A stretch of DNA of 41,188 bases from Deinococci bacterium (lineage in GTDB: Bacteria; Deinococcota; Deinococci; Deinococcales; Trueperaceae). Location of the stretch: positions 1 through 41,188 of the forward strand of contig JASBRS010000018.1 in assembly GCA_030149325.1 (NCBI GenBank), given 5' to 3'. The translations under genes were made by a program, and so were the position numbers. Shown here one piece after another: positions 39,087-41,188 of the stretch; the first letter of the stretch is position 1, and each line of letters begins with the position of its first letter. The notes under the pieces were generated by a model. That model had not been told where the DNA came from, ran no database searches, and worked only from the letters and a program-made list of their open reading frames with translations.

Positions 39087-40247
39087 CTACCAGCGCGTGA
39101 GCCCCGCCAGACCGTCGAACGCCTCGTGCAAGCGCGTCTCGTTGTCGCCGTGCATGACGGCCAGGCGCAGTCCATGGCGGGCCATCAGGGCGGGCAGAAC
39201 GTCGGCCAGGGGTACCTCGATGAGGTCCTCGCCGGGGCACAGGCGCTCGCCCTCCTCGCGGGTGGCGGTGACGCGGTAGCCGCTGCGGCAGTGGACGACC
39301 CGGGCGCGCATGCGCCACGGCACCGCCAGCACGTACACGCGCCCCTCCTCGACGGCCTCCAACGTGGGCCCGAAGCCCCACACCCCCTCCTCGCGGATGC
39401 GGTCGAGCAGGGCGGCCTCGTCGGCGGCCTCGACGCGTTCGATGGCGGCGCGGAACAGCGGCTCGAACTCGCTGGCCGGGGCGTCGGCGTTGGCCGGCAG
39501 CGGGAGCCGTTCCACCACCCGGGCCTGCAGCGCCGGCGGCAACGTCGCCTCGAGGGCGTTCACCTCGCCGGAGAGACCCATCAGGAGCAGGCGCGTGTCG
39601 CCGTCGAGCGCCTCCAGGGTGCGCTCCAGGTGCTGTGCGGTGTCGCGATGGAAGCGCCGGCGCCAGTCGGCGACGCGCTTCTCGAAGAGGTCCTTGCCGG
39701 CTCCGCCCCGCGCGGGTACGCCGGGCATGCCGGTAGAGTGCTCGCGCATGGGTCGCCAGCCCTGGGCATCGAGGGGCTGGATGATGGCATCGAGCTCCGC
39801 CACCTCGTCGAGGTAGAGCTCGAACAGCCGTACCCGGTCGGTCGCCAGCAGCAGTGCCAGGTAGCGCCGATGCTCGTGGACGGTGAGCAGCAGCGGCGCC
39901 ACGTAGGGTTCGCCCCAGCGCGCCAGCACGCCCTCGCCTGCATCGATCAACGGGATCGAGGGCCTCAGGGCGTAGCTCTCGAAGAAGGTGTCGGGTTCGT
40001 CGCCGGCGAAGACCACCAGCGTGCGTGCGTCGGGCAGGCCGTGGTCCTGGCGGAGGCGCTGAATCAGGCGCCGCGTGTAGTGCTTGGGGAGCCCCAGCTC
40101 CTCCATGGCGGCGCGGGCGCGTAGGGCGTACGCCTTGCGGGCGTTCTCGGGGCGGGACGGGTCGACGTCGAGGTAGAGGGAGAGAACGGGGGAGGGGTGG
40201 GGGGCGACCTCGCTCTGGAGAGCGCGGATCCGGTCGGTGCGGATCAT
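39087..40247 (-). CDS. baeRF/VLRF1-like protein (archaeo-eukaryotic release-factor fold)
   Basis: 386 residues. The N-terminal VLSLYLDVDPSRPENARKAY, the middle LLTVHEHRRYLALLLATDRVRLFEL and RFHRDTAQHLERTLEAL, and a C-terminal L7Ae-like part are the pattern of the bacterial eRF1-like (baeRF) proteins, thought to act on ribosomes or peptidyl-tRNA. A catalytic GGQ motif is not seen. Two Cys (HCRSGY, RLCPGE) in the C-terminal domain may bind a metal. It starts the run of coupled ATPase genes and follows a UspA gene by 25 nt, so translation quality control, stress and energy genes share a transcript here. Confidence 0.65.
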   Translation of the reverse strand: MIRTDRIRALQSEVAPHPSPVLSLYLDVDPSRPENARKAYALRARAAMEELGLPKHYTRRLIQRLRQDHGLPDARTLVVFAGDEPDTFFESYALRPSIPLIDAGEGVLARWGEPYVAPLLLTVHEHRRYLALLLATDRVRLFELYLDEVAELDAIIQPLDAQGWRPMREHSTGMPGVPARGGAGKDLFEKRVADWRRRFHRDTAQHLERTLEALDGDTRLLLMGLSGEVNALEATLPPALQARVVERLPLPANADAPASEFEPLFRAAIERVEAADEAALLDRIREEGVWGFGPTLEAVEEGRVYVLAVPWRMRARVVHCRSGYRVTATREEGERLCPGEDLIEVPLADVLPALMARHGLRLAVMHGDNETRLHEAFDGLAGLTRW

Positions 40248-40272
40248 GTCACTCGGCCTCCTTGCCGGCGGC

Positions 40273-40737
40273 TCAGGTCTCCGGGCCGGCGTCGTCCTGG
40301 ACGCAGCGGACCACGAGGTGGGGGCGGTGCGAGCGCCGGAGTACGCCTTCGGTCACCGAGCCGAGCACGAAGCGATCGACGCCATGGCGGCCGTGCGTAC
40401 CCAGCACCGTGAGGTCGTGGTCGGCTTCGGCCTGCAGGATCGCCTCCGTCGGAGTCTGCTCGCGCACCAAGCGCGTCTCGGCGTCGAGGCCGGCCTCGCG
40501 GGCGGCGGCGGCTCCGCGTTCGAGCGCCGCGGTGGCCGCGCGCTCCAGCGCCTCGAAGACGTCGCCGTAGTAGCCGATCCCCTCGGAGTAGCCGTACAGC
40601 CCCCGCAACGGGTTGTCGACGACCGCCAGGAAGGTGAGGGTGCTGCCGAAGACCGTCCCCAGGTCCACGGCCTCGCGAACGGCACGTTCGCTGCACGGGC
40701 TGCCGTCGACCGGCACCAGGATGCGCCTGAACTCCAT
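40273..40737 (-). CDS. Universal stress protein, UspA family (2)
   Basis: 154 residues, ATG with GAGGAGG 6 nt upstream. It opens with FRRILVPVDGSPCSERAVRE and has the ATP-binding G-x2-G-x9-G-S block in GTHGRHGVDRFVLGSV near 117-132. It heads the ATPase transcription unit, while the other UspA ends it; the two share the fold but differ enough not to be a recent duplication. Confidence 0.9.
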   Translation of the reverse strand: MEFRRILVPVDGSPCSERAVREAVDLGTVFGSTLTFLAVVDNPLRGLYGYSEGIGYYGDVFEALERAATAALERGAAAAREAGLDAETRLVREQTPTEAILQAEADHDLTVLGTHGRHGVDRFVLGSVTEGVLRRSHRPHLVVRCVQDDAGPET

Positions 40738-40887
40738 CGTCGCCTCCTCGCCAGCGAAGGGGCGCTGCACCCGACTACGAGTCCAGTATCCCGTCCCCGT
40801 AAACGCGCCGTCAGGTGCGAATGTCCTCTCGCAGACGCGAGGGACGGGCGCCTGGGGCGGCTCGGCGGGGCGCCGGGAGCCACGACG

Positions 40888-40924
40888 GAGCGACGCTCCG
40901 GTGCCTTCGACCGGAGCGTCGCTC
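40888..40924. terminator. Long perfect hairpin between the ferredoxin and UspA genes
   Basis: 14-bp perfect stem (GAGCGACGCTCCGG and its complement) with a 9-nt loop. It lies 113 nt downstream of the ferredoxin stop and 150 nt upstream of the UspA start, so it may end the ferredoxin transcript or mark the UspA leader. The 300-nt gap (40738-41037) holds this hairpin and the tandem repeat below; no gene is seen in it. Confidence 0.5.
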
Positions 40925-40976
40925 GCGCGTATCGGTGGGTGCCCGCGGCCCCCTCGGGCGGCGGGAGGCTAGCGGG

Positions 40977-41037
40977 TCTTCACAGACCCGAAAGCGGCTC
41001 TCCGGCCCTCACAGACCGGAGAGCGGCTCTCCGGCCC

Positions 41038-41053
<16 letters not shown>
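40977..41053. repeat. 29-bp tandem duplication of the ferredoxin 3' end with its hairpin
   Basis: Units at 40977-41005 and 41006-41034, and a partial third at 41035-41053 that is the ferredoxin 3' end itself. On the coding (minus) strand each unit repeats the last codons and stop of the gene (CTCTCCGGTCTGTGAGGGCC) followed by GGAGAGCCG. Together they create a CCGGAGAG-CGG-CTCTCCGG hairpin at each junction. The unit farthest from the gene differs by 5 of 29 positions, the middle copy is exact over the shared part, so the duplication is older on one side. Confidence 0.8.

Positions 41054-41188
<135 letters not shown>

Overview
The window is high-GC bacterial chromosome with tightly packed, often overlapping genes. 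A complete V/A-type (vacuolar-like) ATP synthase operon, a Mur ligase/GatD protein, DUF2239/DUF1330 genes and a Thermus-like ferredoxin tail make me lean towards Deinococcota (for example a Trueperales relative). This is an inference from gene content, not an identification. No rRNA, tRNA, insertion sequence, phage gene or CRISPR array was seen.

Layout. (1) 1-3.9 kb: housekeeping and small genes on the minus strand: a KAS III-like enzyme (cut by the window edge) behind a TetR regulator, a DUF2239-DUF1330 pair with a near-consensus promoter, a secreted DUF2680-like protein and a small membrane protein. (2) 4.0-19.3 kb: a catabolic island. A NitT/TauT-type ABC importer (minus strand) diverges from a GntR/FCD regulator, which is followed by a D-2-hydroxyacid dehydrogenase and a small zinc-ribbon protein. 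A second promoter then starts a long plus-strand operon: a two-subunit UxaA/SuyAB-type lyase, a Gfo/Idh/MocA oxidoreductase, a complete tripartite tricarboxylate transporter (TctABC), an LVIVD-repeat propeller, an AprA-like flavoprotein with an 8-Cys ferredoxin, a creatininase-family hydrolase and a cupin. (3) 19.4-25.1 kb: a six-helix membrane protein preceded by a coupled 20-codon ORF, an FAH-family hydrolase, a secreted phosphoesterase, a natural MurT-GatD fusion and a Ser-rich secreted protein. (4) 25.3-29.6 kb: a ribose-type operon read rbsK-rbsD-ATPase-permease-binding protein. (5) 29.7-40.7 kb: the V-type ATPase operon in the order G-C-I-K-F-E-A-B-D, preceded by UspA and a baeRF/VLRF1-like protein and followed by a second, translationally coupled UspA and an unknown helical protein. 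(6) 40.8-41.2 kb: hairpins, a 29-bp tandem duplication and the C-terminus of a ferredoxin.

The most interesting signal is in region 2. Three sigma70-like promoters (ABC operon, gntR, lyase operon) carry the same operator core, AATTG-N-CAATT, embedded in their -35 boxes; two sites share an identical 15-mer. This ties the two importers, the dehydrogenase, the lyase and probably the AprAB-like pair into one regulon. The combination (TauT-type importer, SlcC-like dehydrogenase, SuyAB-like lyase, TTT transporter, AprAB-like redox pair) suggests use of an organosulfonate such as sulfolactate, or of a sugar acid; the sequence alone does not decide which.
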